DNA of 64,000 nucleotides, from positions 62,001 through 126,000 of the forward strand of contig JACPYM010000033.1 in NCBI GenBank assembly GCA_016196035.1. Direction: 5' to 3'. Origin of the DNA: Acidobacteriota bacterium (lineage in GTDB: Bacteria; Acidobacteriota; Blastocatellia; RBC074). The notes under the pieces are model-generated. The model had not been told where the DNA came from. It saw only the letters and a program-made list of their open reading frames with translations, and did no database searches. Positions 36,614-45,359 of the stretch are shown one piece after another; positions within the stretch are counted from its first letter, which is position 1; every line of letters starts with the position of its first letter. A program made the position numbers and the translations under genes.

Positions 36614-37765
36614 ATGATGCAAGCAAACAAACTTTCTCTGCTTCTTTGCACGCTGCTGCTGAGTCTCAGCGTCTATTCACAACAGGCCGGGCCGCCGCGC
36701 GGCTATACGATCCCGCTGCTTGATCTGGCGGCAGAAACACAGCGGCAGGTCATCGTGGATCGCGAGCCGGGCCAATACCTGGGCCATCCGACGACTGTGC
36801 TGCTCGAAGACAAACGCACGATCCTCGCCGTTTACCCCAAAGGCCACGGCAAAGGCGCGATTCAACTCAAACGCAGCCGCGATGGTGGTCTGACGTGGTC
36901 GGAGCGCCTGCCGACGCCCAGGAGTTGGGAGACTTCACTCGAAACGCCGACGATTCATCGCGTGGTGGATCGCCAAGGCAAGAAACGCCTGCTTGTCTTT
37001 TCGGGCTTATACCCGATTCGGATGTCAGTGTCAGAAGACGATGGCGCGACGTGGAGCGAGTTGAAAGCCATCGGCGATTTTGGCGGCATTGTGGCGATGG
37101 GCAGCGTCGAACGCTTGCGCAATGGCGATTATGTGGCGCTCTTTCACGATGACGGGCGCTTCTTTACCAAAGATGGCAAGCGGTCGCCGGTGATGACGCT
37201 CTATCAGACCTTTTCCAAAGACGGCGGCTTGACTTGGTCGGCGCCGCAGGAGATTTACAAAAACGATCAGATTCATCTGTGCGAACCCGGTTTGATTCGG
37301 TCGCCGAACGGCAGGCAGTGGGCGATGCTGTTGCGCGAAAACCGCCGGTTGCGCAATTCGTATGTGATGTTCAGCGATGACGATTGCCACACCTGGTCGG
37401 CCCCGCGCGAATTGCCGGGCGCGTTGACGGGCGACCGGCACACGGGCAAATACGCGCCCGATGGGCGGCTGTTTATCTCGTTCCGCGACACGACGCACGA
37501 GAGCCCGACCAAGGGCGATTGGGTCGCCTGGGTGGGCCGTTACGAAGACATTGTCCAAGGCCGCGAAGGACAATACCGCGTGCGTCTGATGCAGAACCAC
37601 AAGAACGCCTCAGGCTGGAATGCCGACTGCGCGTATCCCGGCGTCGAGGTATTGCCGGGCGGCGTCTTCGTCACGACGACATACGGACATTGGATCGAAG
37701 GGCGGTTGCCGTATGTGGTAAGTGTGCGGCTGACGTTGGCGGAACTGGATCGCAAGGCAAAATGA
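36614..37765 (+). CDS. Sialidase/BNR-repeat secreted protein
   Basis: 383 residues with a signal peptide (LLLCTLLLSLSVYSQ). Four Asp boxes mark the propeller: SRDGGLTW, SEDDGATW, SKDGGLTW and SDDDCHTW. Arginines at RPxx-like positions (VIVDREPGQYLGHPTTVL; RHTGKYAPDGRLFISFRDT) may form an arginine site, and an E/Y pair could serve catalysis, but I cannot place the full sialidase set. An exo-alpha-sialidase-like or other glycan-active role outside the cell is inferred. It starts 6 bp after the nucleotidyltransferase gene yet has no evident link with it. Confidence 0.82.
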   Translation: MMQANKLSLLLCTLLLSLSVYSQQAGPPRGYTIPLLDLAAETQRQVIVDREPGQYLGHPTTVLLEDKRTILAVYPKGHGKGAIQLKRSRDGGLTWSERLPTPRSWETSLETPTIHRVVDRQGKKRLLVFSGLYPIRMSVSEDDGATWSELKAIGDFGGIVAMGSVERLRNGDYVALFHDDGRFFTKDGKRSPVMTLYQTFSKDGGLTWSAPQEIYKNDQIHLCEPGLIRSPNGRQWAMLLRENRRLRNSYVMFSDDDCHTWSAPRELPGALTGDRHTGKYAPDGRLFISFRDTTHESPTKGDWVAWVGRYEDIVQGREGQYRVRLMQNHKNASGWNADCAYPGVEVLPGGVFVTTTYGHWIEGRLPYVVSVRLTLAELDRKAK

Positions 37766-37807
37766 ATCCGCCTGCTAAACGAATGTGTAACCGGGAAAGA
37801 AATTATT

Positions 37808-37887
37808 GTACAGCAGGCTGCCAGCCTGCTGAGTTCTTCGCCAGACGTACAATGCGCAAGCCGCAGCAGGCTGGCAGCCTGCTGTAC
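37808..37887. repeat. Inverted repeat with 24-bp arms
   Basis: GTACAGCAGGCTGCCAGCCT.. (37808-37831) pairs perfectly with 37864-37887, and each arm is itself a near palindrome. The design matches 43763-43852 (arms built on AAGCTGCCAGCTT) though the bases differ. It ends 20 bp before the STAS gene start. Confidence 0.8.
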
Positions 37888-37907
37888 AGTTTTCAAAGGA
37901 GCACTGC

Positions 37908-38249
37908 ATGGAATTGAATGAACGCAAGGTGGGCAACATCGTCGTGGTGGATTTGAAAATCGGCGTGCAGCAGCGGGGGCAATATGAACCATTGCAGCAA
38001 CTGGTGCGCGGGCATCTGGCGGCTGGCCAATCGCGCTTCATCTTGAATCTGGCGGCGTGTGAATGGATAGATAGTTCGGGCTTGGGCGAATTGATCAAAC
38101 TGTTGGTCGCCGTGATGCGCCAGGGCGGAAATCTGAAATTGGCGGCGGTGCCGCACAAGCTGAAAGGTATCTTGACGGTGACCAATCTGACCCAGGTCTT
38201 TGAGATTTACGATAGCGAACCGGCGGCATTGGCAAGCTTTCCGGCCTGA
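37908..38249 (+). CDS. STAS-domain anti-sigma factor antagonist
   Basis: 113 residues, one STAS domain: VGNIVVVDLKIGVQQ, then FILNLAACEWIDSSGLGELIKL. The DSSG motif (55-58) holds the serine that partner kinases phosphorylate in SpoIIAA/RsbV-type regulators. AAAGGAG lies 8 nt before the ATG. It should bind an anti-sigma kinase and release a sigma factor, or act in a similar switch; no kinase or sigma gene is adjacent. A single-gene unit before the amino acid cluster. Confidence 0.88.
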   Translation: MELNERKVGNIVVVDLKIGVQQRGQYEPLQQLVRGHLAAGQSRFILNLAACEWIDSSGLGELIKLLVAVMRQGGNLKLAAVPHKLKGILTVTNLTQVFEIYDSEPAALASFPA

Positions 38250-38635
38250 GCCAGCGGCTCAAGCAAGCTGATCAATCAACCCACCCTCAGCACAAACAAG
38301 CTGTTTGCAATTTGCGGCCCCGCTCCGTATGATGCGCCTTCGTTTTTGAAGCCTACACTTGCAACGCCCGCGTTCGGCACTCCGCTGCGACCGGCACTGG
38401 CAATCAATTATGATCGGAAAAGAGCGACACAATTTGAGTTTGCCTGTACGCATAGCCACCTGTTTGGATGGTTCAGCCCCGTCCGGTCAGTCATCGTATT
38501 CCTCGTGGCACTGCTCGTGGTGTCGCTCTTATTGATTGGCAAGCGCGCGCGCCACTCCTCCAATTCGTTTTCTTCATCTATTCACTGTTACAATTCATTT
38601 TAGACCCACTTTTAGAAAGGCTGGTTTCATTCCCA
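38250..38635. other. Intergenic region upstream of serA
   Basis: 386 bp that should hold the promoter of the serA-to-tyrS line. I see no repeat element, no T-box or leader-peptide arrangement and no convincing small gene. An open frame at 38346-38603 lacks a ribosome site and family resemblance. Confidence 0.4.
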
Positions 38636-40216
38636 ATGAAAATCTTGATTAGCGACAATCTAGCAAAGGTCGGCGTCGAATTGCTGCAACAACGCGGCAA
38701 GTTCGAGGTGGACTTCAAACCCGGTCTCAAACCCGAAGAACTCAAAGCCGCCATCGGCGATTATGACGGCCTGATCGTGCGCAGCGAATCGAAAGTCACC
38801 GCCGACATCATCGCCGCCGCCGACAAGCTCAAGGTCATCGGACGCGCCGGTTCGGGCGTAGACAACATTGACACGCCCGCCGCCACGGCGCGTGGCATCG
38901 TCGTGATGAATGCGGCGGCAGGCAACAGCGTCACGACCGCCGAACAAACCATCGCGCTGTTGCTGTCGCTGGCCCGCAAAACGCCGCAAGCGCACGCCAA
39001 GCTGAAAAATGGCGTTTGGGACAAGAAGAGTTTCATGGGCACCGAACTGCAAGGCAAAACCCTCGGCGTCATCGGCCTGGGCAACATCGGCAAAATCGTG
39101 GCTTCGCGTGCGCAAGGCCTGGCGATGAAAGTCATTGCTTACGATCCCTTCATCACCAAAGAAGCCGCCGCCAAAGCGGGCATCGAAGTCGGCTCGCTTC
39201 ACGATGTATTCACGCGCGCGGATTTCGTCACCGTACACACGCCGCTCACCGACGAGACACGCGGCATCGTGGGCACGGCGGCGTTTGAAAAGATGAAGAA
39301 GGGCGTGCGCATCATCAATTGCGCGCGTGGCGGGCTGGTGGACGAGACGGCGCTTTACAACGCGATCAAGTCGGGCAAAGTCGCGGGCGCGGCGCTCGAC
39401 GTTTTCGTCAAAGAACCCGTGCCGACCGATCACCCCTTGCTCACGCTGGATGAAGTCATCGTCACTCCGCATCTGGGCGCTTCCACCAACGAAGCCCAGG
39501 ACTCGGTGGCTGTCATCATCGCCGAACAAGTGGCGAATTACCTGGAAACCGGCGCGATTGCGGGCGCGGTCAACGTCTCTGCCGTCAGCGCCGAGGCCTT
39601 GAAAGTCGTTGGCCCCTACCTGACGCTGGGCGAAAAGCTCGGCGGCTTCCAAGCGCAATACTTCGACAAACCGGTGAGCGAGGTTCAAATCAATTATAGC
39701 GGCGAAGTCGCTGACCTGGATGTCAAACCGATCACCCAAGCGATCCTGACGGGCTTGCTCGCGCCCTTCAGCGCCCGCGTCAATCAGGTCAACGCCTCGG
39801 TCATCGCCGAAGAGCGCGGCTTGCGTGTGACCGAAGCCAAAGCGCGCGCGCCGCAGGATTACGCCGCCCTGATCGAAGTCATCGTCAAAGGCGAAGACGC
39901 CCAGGCCAGCGTGGCCGGTACGCTCTTTGGACGCGACGATCTGCGCATCGTCGCGATTGACGATTACCGCGTCGAAGCCCTGCCCAAAGGCAATCTGCTG
40001 CTGATTCGCAACGACGACAAACCCGGCGTTGTCGGGCGCGTCGGCACCTTCCTGGGCGAACATTTCATCAACATCGCGCAGTTGAATTTGAGCCGCAATC
40101 GTGCAGGCGGCACGGCGATGTCGGTGTATCAAGTGGACGAGGCATTGCGCGGTTCGACGTTGCAAGAGTTGGCGCAAGTGCCGTTGGTGTTGTCAGTGAA
40201 GCAGATCAATCTTTAG
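38636..40216 (+). CDS. serA: D-3-phosphoglycerate dehydrogenase
   Basis: 526 residues from ATG 38636 ([17 protein letters not shown]), the length of the long SerA form; 56 upstream codons in frame are excluded because the family starts here. The N- and C-lobes of the D-2-hydroxyacid dehydrogenase fold surround [16 protein letters not shown] (NAD). [13 protein letters not shown] and the catalytic-His region [12 protein letters not shown] follow. The allosteric substrate-binding domain is at ~315-450, and a C-terminal ACT domain ([20 protein letters not shown]) senses serine. It makes 3-phosphohydroxypyruvate, the first step to serine, which TrpB needs, so it fits ahead of the trp genes. Confidence 0.97.
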   Translation: MKILISDNLAKVGVELLQQRGKFEVDFKPGLKPEELKAAIGDYDGLIVRSESKVTADIIAAADKLKVIGRAGSGVDNIDTPAATARGIVVMNAAAGNSVTTAEQTIALLLSLARKTPQAHAKLKNGVWDKKSFMGTELQGKTLGVIGLGNIGKIVASRAQGLAMKVIAYDPFITKEAAAKAGIEVGSLHDVFTRADFVTVHTPLTDETRGIVGTAAFEKMKKGVRIINCARGGLVDETALYNAIKSGKVAGAALDVFVKEPVPTDHPLLTLDEVIVTPHLGASTNEAQDSVAVIIAEQVANYLETGAIAGAVNVSAVSAEALKVVGPYLTLGEKLGGFQAQYFDKPVSEVQINYSGEVADLDVKPITQAILTGLLAPFSARVNQVNASVIAEERGLRVTEAKARAPQDYAALIEVIVKGEDAQASVAGTLFGRDDLRIVAIDDYRVEALPKGNLLLIRNDDKPGVVGRVGTFLGEHFINIAQLNLSRNRAGGTAMSVYQVDEALRGSTLQELAQVPLVLSVKQINL

Positions 40217-40218
40217 TG

Positions 40219-40304
40219 AAAAAGATGCTAGATGCTGGATGCTAGCGACAATGACGCGCAGCCTCCAGCCCCCAGCATCTAGCATCCAGCATCTAGCATC
40301 TTTT
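40219..40304. repeat. Perfect 26-bp inverted repeat built from ATGCTGG/ATGCTAG heptamers
   Basis: AAAAGATGCTAGATGCTGG.. (40219-40244) pairs exactly with 40279-40304, ending in a T run. It starts 2 bp after the serA stop and ends 3 bp before the hisF ATG, so it occupies the place of any hisF ribosome site and could act as a terminator or attenuator. A relative lies before trpA (52228-52323). Confidence 0.85.
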
Positions 40305-40307
40305 CTT

Positions 40308-41081
40308 ATGCTGGCAAAACGTATCATCCCCTGTCTCGACGTTGACCGTGGCCGCGTGGTCAAAGGCATTAGCTTCGTCAACTTGATTGACGCGGGCGAT
40401 CCCGTCGAACAGGGCGCACGCTATGACCGCGAAGGCGCGGACGAGTTGGTCTTTTTGGACATTACGGCTTCTTCTGACCGGCGCAATACCGTAGTTAAAA
40501 TGGTGCGCCACGTCGCGGACAGCGTCTTTATCCCGTTCACCGTCGGCGGTGGCATTCGCACGGCTGAAGATGTGCACGCGATGTTGAAAGCTGGGGCCGA
40601 CAAGGTTTCGGTCAACACGGCAGCGGTGAAGAATCCGCAACTGATTCGCGAAGGTGCTGAACGTTTCGGTGCGCAATGCATGGTTGTGGCGGTGGATGCC
40701 AAGCGGCGTGCACGGGCGGACGAAAGCGTGCCGTTAAGCTGGGAAGTTTACTTGCACGGCGGGCGCACAAAGACTGGCAAAGACGTGATTGAATGGGTGC
40801 AGCAGGCGGCGGAGTTGGGCGCGGGCGAGATTCTATTGACCAGCATGGATTGCGATGGGCAGCGCGATGGCTATGATCTGGAGTTGACCCGCGCGGTGGC
40901 CGAGGCGGTCAACATCCCGGTCATTGCTTCGGGCGGCGCGGGCGCGTTGCAGCATCTGTATGAAGCCTTCACCATCGGCAAAGCGAGTGCGGTGCTGGCG
41001 GCTTCGATCTTCCACTTCGGTGAGTTTACGATTGGCGCGGCCAAGGCGTATTTGCGCGAACGCGGCATTTTGTTGCGTTGA
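40308..41081 (+). CDS. hisF: Imidazole glycerol phosphate synthase cyclase subunit
   Basis: 257 residues from ATG 40308 ([20 protein letters not shown]), where the family starts. TIM barrel with the catalytic Asp in CLDVDRG and the second in [18 protein letters not shown]; phosphate loops TVGGGIRT and IASGGAG. It turns PRFAR plus ammonia into imidazole glycerol phosphate with HisH, which is not in this window. No clear ribosome site, since a repeat element abuts the start; this may lower translation or make it depend on serA. Confidence 0.97.
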   Translation: MLAKRIIPCLDVDRGRVVKGISFVNLIDAGDPVEQGARYDREGADELVFLDITASSDRRNTVVKMVRHVADSVFIPFTVGGGIRTAEDVHAMLKAGADKVSVNTAAVKNPQLIREGAERFGAQCMVVAVDAKRRARADESVPLSWEVYLHGGRTKTGKDVIEWVQQAAELGAGEILLTSMDCDGQRDGYDLELTRAVAEAVNIPVIASGGAGALQHLYEAFTIGKASAVLAASIFHFGEFTIGAAKAYLRERGILLR

Positions 41082-41097
41082 GTTTGGTTATGCAGCG

Positions 41098-41192
41098 GGG
41101 CGGTACCGCGGGCGTCGGCAAGCGGAGGCTCTGCCCTTGCACTATTCCGCTAGACTTGACGCACCGCTTGCTGACGCGCGCGGTACCGTCCC
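41098..41192. repeat. Inverted repeat of the CGCGCGTCAGCAAG family, without MITE ends
   Basis: GGGCGGTACCGCGGGCGTCGG.. (41098-41125) pairs with CCGCTTGCTGACGCGCGCGG.. (41164-41192) with two mismatches. The flanking TTAGAGCGGTTT ends seen in other copies are absent, so this is a core-only relative. It separates hisF from the hydrolase gene. Confidence 0.8.
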
Positions 41193-41227
41193 GGTGTTGT
41201 GCCCCCGCTTTTTGTAGGAGTTCATGA

Positions 41228-42310
41228 ATGACATATTTCTTGGTCAAAGCCGGTTGCCGAATGACGCTGCTGGGCATGCTGTGTTGCTTGTCATTGAGCA
41301 CATTGACAACGGCACAACCACCAGCGCAAAAGGCCGCGAAAGCGTCCGTGCTTTCAGGCGTGCGCAGCGAGGAGATCAAATTCGACAGCGCGGGCGTAGC
41401 GTTGGCGGGCACCTTGTTGTTGCCGGAAACCGAAGCGGGCAAACGCGCGCCAGTCGTGTTGTTGCTGTCCAGTTATGGCGAGACGACGCGCGACGGGTTC
41501 AAATTCGGCAATGTCGCCCAGCCGGTTTATCGTGAACTGGCTGAGCATCTGGCGGGCCAGGGCTTTGGCGTGTTGCGCTATGACAAACGCTGCGCGGGCG
41601 CGAGCGGGTGCAAACCGAAAATGCTCTTTGATGACTTGGTGGATGACGCGCGCGAGGCCGTGACGTACTTGCGCAAGCGGCCTGAATTCGAGCCGACCAA
41701 GGTCTTCATCTTCGGTCACGGCGAAGGCGGCTTTATCGGTTCGGTGCTGGGTACCAACGATGACAAATTGGCTGGGATCATTTTGGCGGCTTCGCCGGGG
41801 CGCACTTGGAACAAATTGCTGCGCGACCAATTTCAGCAGCAGTTAAAAGAAGCCGGGAAACCGGCGGCGGAAATCGCCGCCTTCATTGCCAAATTTGACG
41901 GCCTGGTGCGCTTGATGGGATCGGCGGGCGGCGAAGAGTTGAGCAAAGGCTTCGACCCGCAACAGCCGCAAGAGGCCGCCGTGCTCAAACTGGTCGGCCA
42001 TCCGGAATTTGCCATCCCGCTTTTCATCAACGATCCCTTGCAGGTCGCCAACGGCGTCAAAGCGCCGCTGCTGATTTTGCAAGGCGGCAAGGATTTGATG
42101 GTGAGCGTGAAAGATGCGCAGTTCTTGAATGAAGCCATGACCCGCGCCCATCACCGTGACACTACGCTGCAACTGTTCCCGGACGTTGATCACTTGCTGA
42201 AAACCAACCAAGGGTCGGCGACGAGTGCTGCCAACAGCGATGCCGCCCGCCCGCTGGATGCGGCGTTGCTCACCACGCTGACCCAATGGTTGCAAAAACG
42301 GGCGCAATGA
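41228..42310 (+). CDS. Alpha/beta-hydrolase-fold secreted protein lacking the nucleophile serine
   Basis: 360 residues, with GTAGGAG before the ATG and a signal peptide (MLCCLSLSTLTTA). Alpha/beta hydrolase marks: RAPVVLLLSSYGE (oxyanion region), FGVLRYDKRCAGASG, the nucleophile elbow IFGHGEGGFIG, the Asp in LILQGGKDLMV and the His in DVDHLLK. In this family the elbow is GHSEGG; here residue 165 is Gly (codon GGC at 41720-41722), so the normal catalytic Ser is missing. The protein may be a binder, may use another residue, or may be decaying. It is not a his/trp enzyme despite lying between hisF and hisI. Confidence 0.85.
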   Translation: MTYFLVKAGCRMTLLGMLCCLSLSTLTTAQPPAQKAAKASVLSGVRSEEIKFDSAGVALAGTLLLPETEAGKRAPVVLLLSSYGETTRDGFKFGNVAQPVYRELAEHLAGQGFGVLRYDKRCAGASGCKPKMLFDDLVDDAREAVTYLRKRPEFEPTKVFIFGHGEGGFIGSVLGTNDDKLAGIILAASPGRTWNKLLRDQFQQQLKEAGKPAAEIAAFIAKFDGLVRLMGSAGGEELSKGFDPQQPQEAAVLKLVGHPEFAIPLFINDPLQVANGVKAPLLILQGGKDLMVSVKDAQFLNEAMTRAHHRDTTLQLFPDVDHLLKTNQGSATSAANSDAARPLDAALLTTLTQWLQKRAQ

Positions 42311-42313
42311 TGT

Positions 42314-42476
42314 TTAGAGCGGTTTGCAGTTGCGGTTACGGGAGTCAGTTGACGCTGGGACAGTACCGCGCGCGTGAGCAAGCGGAGCTTTGGCAGTTCA
42401 GCTAAGGGGGCAAGCTGGGCGCGCGGTACTGTCCCGCTGCGTGGTTTTCCCGTACCCCGTGGTGAAACCGATCTAG
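42314..42476. repeat. MITE-like element, TTAGAGCGGTTT family
   Basis: 163 bp with ends TTAGAGCGGTTTGCA and GTGAAACCGATCTAG (complement TIR). The inner arms GGACAGTACCGCGCGCG.. and ..CGCGCGGTACTGTCC also pair. It starts 4 bp after the hydrolase stop and its last four bases, CTAG, are shared with the next element. Confidence 0.85.
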
Positions 42477-42581
42477 TACTCCATCAAGCTGAAAATGAGG
42501 GATGTAGGGCGGGATTTAATCCCGCCCTACATCCCGGATGCGCTCTCAGCATCCATCACTTACAGCTTGATGGAGTACTAG
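42473..42581. mobile_element. Second MITE, 19-bp perfect terminal inverted repeats
   Basis: 109 bp: ends CTAGTACTCCATCAAGCTG (42473-42491) and its exact complement (42563-42581). In the middle GATGTAGGGCGGGAT pairs across TTA with ATCCCGCCCTACATC, giving a second perfect stem. It carries no gene and overlaps the end of the preceding element at CTAG, so the two are abutting or nested insertions. It ends 18 bp before the hisI ATG. Confidence 0.85.
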
Positions 42582-42599
42582 GTGCAAAGGCGGCTCAAG

Positions 42600-42941
42600 A
42601 TGTACGAAGCGCAAATTCAAAAACTGAAGTTTGATGAACAGGGCTTGATCCCGGCTATTGTGCAGGACGACGGCAGCAACGAAGTGCTGATGATGGCCTG
42701 GATGAACGCCAAGAGTCTGGCGCGCACGCTGGCGACGGGCGAGACCTGGTTTTGGAGCCGTTCGCGCCAACAGTTGTGGCATAAAGGCATGACTTCGGGA
42801 CATACGCAGCGCGTCGCCAGTGTGCATTACGATTGCGATGCCGACACTTTGCTGGTGCGCGTTGTGCCCAAAGGCCCCGCCTGTCACACCGGCGCCCGCA
42901 GTTGTTTCTATAGGAGTTTGACGGCAAAGGACAATGAGTGA
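42600..42941 (+). CDS. hisI: Phosphoribosyl-AMP cyclohydrolase
   Basis: 113 residues from ATG 42600; an upstream GTG (42582) borders the MITE and is less likely. Typical His[37 protein letters not shown], and the metal-binding [12 protein letters not shown] and [13 protein letters not shown]. It opens the ring of PR-AMP, step 3 of histidine synthesis. Overlaps hisE by 8 bp, so the two are coupled; in many bacteria they are fused as HisIE, here separate. Confidence 0.96.
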   Translation: MYEAQIQKLKFDEQGLIPAIVQDDGSNEVLMMAWMNAKSLARTLATGETWFWSRSRQQLWHKGMTSGHTQRVASVHYDCDADTLLVRVVPKGPACHTGARSCFYRSLTAKDNE

Positions 42942-43344
42942 CGAAATACTGATCGTGGAAAGCAGCATCGAGATCGAACAGGCGCAAATCGGTCTGGTCA
43001 ACGTGGCCGCCATGAACCTGGGCATCTTGCTGCAAGACCTTTATCAACTGATTCTCGACCGCAAAGAACAACGGCCGGAAGGTTCGTATACGACCTATCT
43101 GTTCAACAGCGGCCTCGACAAGATTCTCAAAAAAGTCGGCGAAGAATCCGCCGAGACGATCATTGCCGCCAAGAACGGCAGCAGCGACGAGGCACGCAAG
43201 CTGCTGGCCGGTGAAATCAGCGATTTGCTCTATCACCTGTTGGTGCTGATGGTCGAACGCAACGTGAGTTTGCAAGACATCCTGACCGAGTTGAATCACC
43301 GCGCGGGCAAAGCGGCGAACCAAAAATACAGCAAGCAAGGATGA
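42934..43344 (+). CDS. hisE: Phosphoribosyl-ATP pyrophosphatase
   Basis: 136 residues. A MazG-like all-helical fold: [44 protein letters not shown] with the metal-binding EExxE, and [16 protein letters not shown]. It removes pyrophosphate from PR-ATP, step 2 of histidine synthesis. It has a ~25-residue N-terminal extension relative to short HisE forms. The start lies in the end of hisI. Confidence 0.95.
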   Translation: MSDEILIVESSIEIEQAQIGLVNVAAMNLGILLQDLYQLILDRKEQRPEGSYTTYLFNSGLDKILKKVGEESAETIIAAKNGSSDEARKLLAGEISDLLYHLLVLMVERNVSLQDILTELNHRAGKAANQKYSKQG

Positions 43345-43354
43345 GCGCGTAACG

Positions 43355-43750
43355 ATGATCGAGCGACTTGACCATATCGCGCTGATGGCAACGGACATCG
43401 AGCGCACTGCACAGTTTTATTGCGACTGGGCCGGGATGGAAATCATTCATGACCGCCGTGACCCGGGCCACACGCACCGCGTCATCTGGGTGCGGCGCAA
43501 AGCTGATCCGGCAGGTTTGATCATTGTCTTGATTGAAAACGAGCGCACGTATCCACACGGCCGGATGGATCATTTCGGCTTCCACATCTCGTCGCGCGCC
43601 GCAGTGGATGCGCTGGCCGAACGCGCCCGCGCCGCTGGCATTTTGGTAGATGCGCCACAATACGCCGGGCCGGTCGTCGGCTATTACTGCATGATCAAAG
43701 ACCCGGACGGCAACCTGATTGAATTTTCGTGCGACCAGTTGAAGGTTTAA
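43355..43750 (+). CDS. VOC (glyoxalase/bleomycin-resistance fold) family protein
   Basis: 131 residues, two beta-alpha-beta-beta-beta units: IERLDHIALMATDIERTAQFY, MDHFGFHISSRAAVDAL and YYCMIKDPDGNLIEFS. Metal-ligand candidates are the His in LDHIA, the His in MDHFGF and the Glu in NLIEF. Members are small-molecule lyases, dioxygenases or binding proteins; the substrate is not evident. It starts 10 bp after hisE. Confidence 0.88.
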   Translation: MIERLDHIALMATDIERTAQFYCDWAGMEIIHDRRDPGHTHRVIWVRRKADPAGLIIVLIENERTYPHGRMDHFGFHISSRAAVDALAERARAAGILVDAPQYAGPVVGYYCMIKDPDGNLIEFSCDQLKV

Positions 43751-43762
43751 TGCTGCCCGGCT

Positions 43763-43852
43763 GTTCGACAAGCTGCCAGCTTGTCGGCGGCTTGGCAGTA
43801 AAACCCAATGTTCGCCAGCCTAGACTTCGACAAGCTGGCAGCTTGTCGAACA
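43763..43852. repeat. Inverted-repeat element before trpE
   Basis: TGTTCGACAAGCTGCCAGCT.. (43762-43785) pairs with 43829-43852, and each arm is a near palindrome. It is the same family as 32-115. It ends 19 bp before the trpE ATG, so no Trp leader or attenuator remains there and the ribosome site is weak. Confidence 0.85.
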
Positions 43853-43871
43853 ATCGTTTGACCACTGCTTT

Positions 43872-45359
43872 ATGTCGCCAGCAACCTACGAAGAATTCCT
43901 GCAACTCGCCGCGCAAGGCACCGTCGTGCCGTTGGTCAAAACGGTGATGGCCGATTTGCTGACGCCGGTGTCGGCTTACTTACGCATCGAACGCCAAGCG
44001 CCGCACGCCTTCCTGCTCGAATCCATTGAGGGCGGCGAGAAGATCGCGCGTTATTCCTTTCTAGGTTGCAGGCCGCATACCATCGTCAGAGCGCGCGGGT
44101 CTGCGGTCACAATTGAAAAGGCGGATGGCAGCAGCGAAACGATCAACGCGCCGATGCTGGAAGTTTTGCGCGGATTGATGCAGCCGCATCGCCCGGTCAA
44201 GCTGCCCGGCTTGCCGCCGTTTTCGGCTGGCGCAGTGGGCTATTTCGGTTACGACGCGGTGCGCTGGTTCGAGCGCTTGCCCAATCAGGCCAAAGACGAT
44301 TTGCAGATGGACACGGCCTGCGTGATGTTCTTTGCCAGCCTGCTGGCCTTCGATCACGTCAAGCACCAGATTCAAATCATCGCCAACGTGTTTACCGAAG
44401 GCGAAACCGACGGCGAACGCTTGCGCGAAAAATACATCGCCGCCTGCACCGAACTGGCGCGTTTGGAAGCCTCGCTGGCCGCGCCCGCTGAATTGCCGCC
44501 CTCGGCGCGCCGGGCGGAACCCCTGCAAATCCGCTCGAACATGACCAAAGAGTATTACGTGTCATGCATCGAGCGGATCAAAGAGTACATCCGCGCGGGT
44601 GACGCCTTTCAGGTGGTGTTTGCGCAGCGCTTCGAGACCGATTTGAAATCGCATCCGTTCCAGGTCTATCGCGCGCTGCGTGTGGTCAATCCGTCGCCGT
44701 ACATGTTTTATTTGAAACTGGGGCAAGACGAGACGCTGCTGGGCGCTTCGCCGGAAATGCTGGTACGCTCGGTCAATCATCAACTCGAATACCGCCCCAT
44801 CGCGGGCACCAACCGGCGCGGCGCGACGGAAGCCGAAGACCATGAACTTGAACAGCATTTGGTGCATGACGAAAAAGAACGCGCTGAACACGTGATGCTG
44901 GTGGATTTGGGCCGCAACGATTTGGGCCGCGTGGCGGAATACGGTTCGGTGCGCGTGGACGGGCTGATGTTCGTCGAACGTTTTTCGCACGTGATGCATT
45001 TGGTTTCGTCGTTGAAAGCCACGCTGCAGCCCGAGTTGGATTGCTTCGACGCGCTGGCCGCGACCTTTCCGGCGGGTACGCTCTCAGGCGCGCCGAAAGT
45101 GCGCGCGATGGAAATCATTGATGAGCTGGAACCGACGCGGCGCGGGGCCTATGCCGGGTCGGTGTTATATTTCGATTACTCCGGCAACCTGGATTCCTGC
45201 ATTGTACTGCGCACGCTGTATGTGAAAGGGCAGCACGCCTATGTGCAGGCGGGCGGCGGCATCGTGGCCGATTCGGCGCCGGAAAGTGAGTTTCAAGAGA
45301 CACTCAACAAATCGCGCGCCTTGGTGCGCGCGATTGAAATCGCGGAGAAAGAGCTATGA
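43872..45359 (+). CDS. trpE: Anthranilate synthase component I
   Basis: 495 residues. The LLES motif (HAFLLESIEGG), which binds Trp for feedback inhibition, is present. The chorismate-binding domain has AFQVVFAQRFE, IAGTNRRGATEAEDHELEQ, DEKERAEHVMLVDLGRNDLGRV, TFPAGTLSGAPKVRAMEII and YVQAGGGIVADSAPESEFQET. With TrpG it makes anthranilate from chorismate and glutamine. The stop overlaps the ATG of the cyclophilin gene (ATGA), so translation is coupled to it. Confidence 0.97.
   Translation: MSPATYEEFLQLAAQGTVVPLVKTVMADLLTPVSAYLRIERQAPHAFLLESIEGGEKIARYSFLGCRPHTIVRARGSAVTIEKADGSSETINAPMLEVLRGLMQPHRPVKLPGLPPFSAGAVGYFGYDAVRWFERLPNQAKDDLQMDTACVMFFASLLAFDHVKHQIQIIANVFTEGETDGERLREKYIAACTELARLEASLAAPAELPPSARRAEPLQIRSNMTKEYYVSCIERIKEYIRAGDAFQVVFAQRFETDLKSHPFQVYRALRVVNPSPYMFYLKLGQDETLLGASPEMLVRSVNHQLEYRPIAGTNRRGATEAEDHELEQHLVHDEKERAEHVMLVDLGRNDLGRVAEYGSVRVDGLMFVERFSHVMHLVSSLKATLQPELDCFDALAATFPAGTLSGAPKVRAMEIIDELEPTRRGAYAGSVLYFDYSGNLDSCIVLRTLYVKGQHAYVQAGGGIVADSAPESEFQETLNKSRALVRAIEIAEKEL

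Noticed and set aside
38346-38603. 85-codon frame upstream of serA
   Set aside because: No ribosome site, no homology signal, and its hydrophobic stretch arises from T-rich promoter DNA.
38660-40177. Open frame of 505 codons on the minus strand
   Set aside because: Exactly antisense to serA, whose motifs are unmistakable; composition is that of a shadow frame.
43751-43871. Trp leader peptide or attenuator before trpE
   Set aside because: No short ORF with Trp codons and no terminator/antiterminator pair; the gap is filled by a dispersed inverted repeat.
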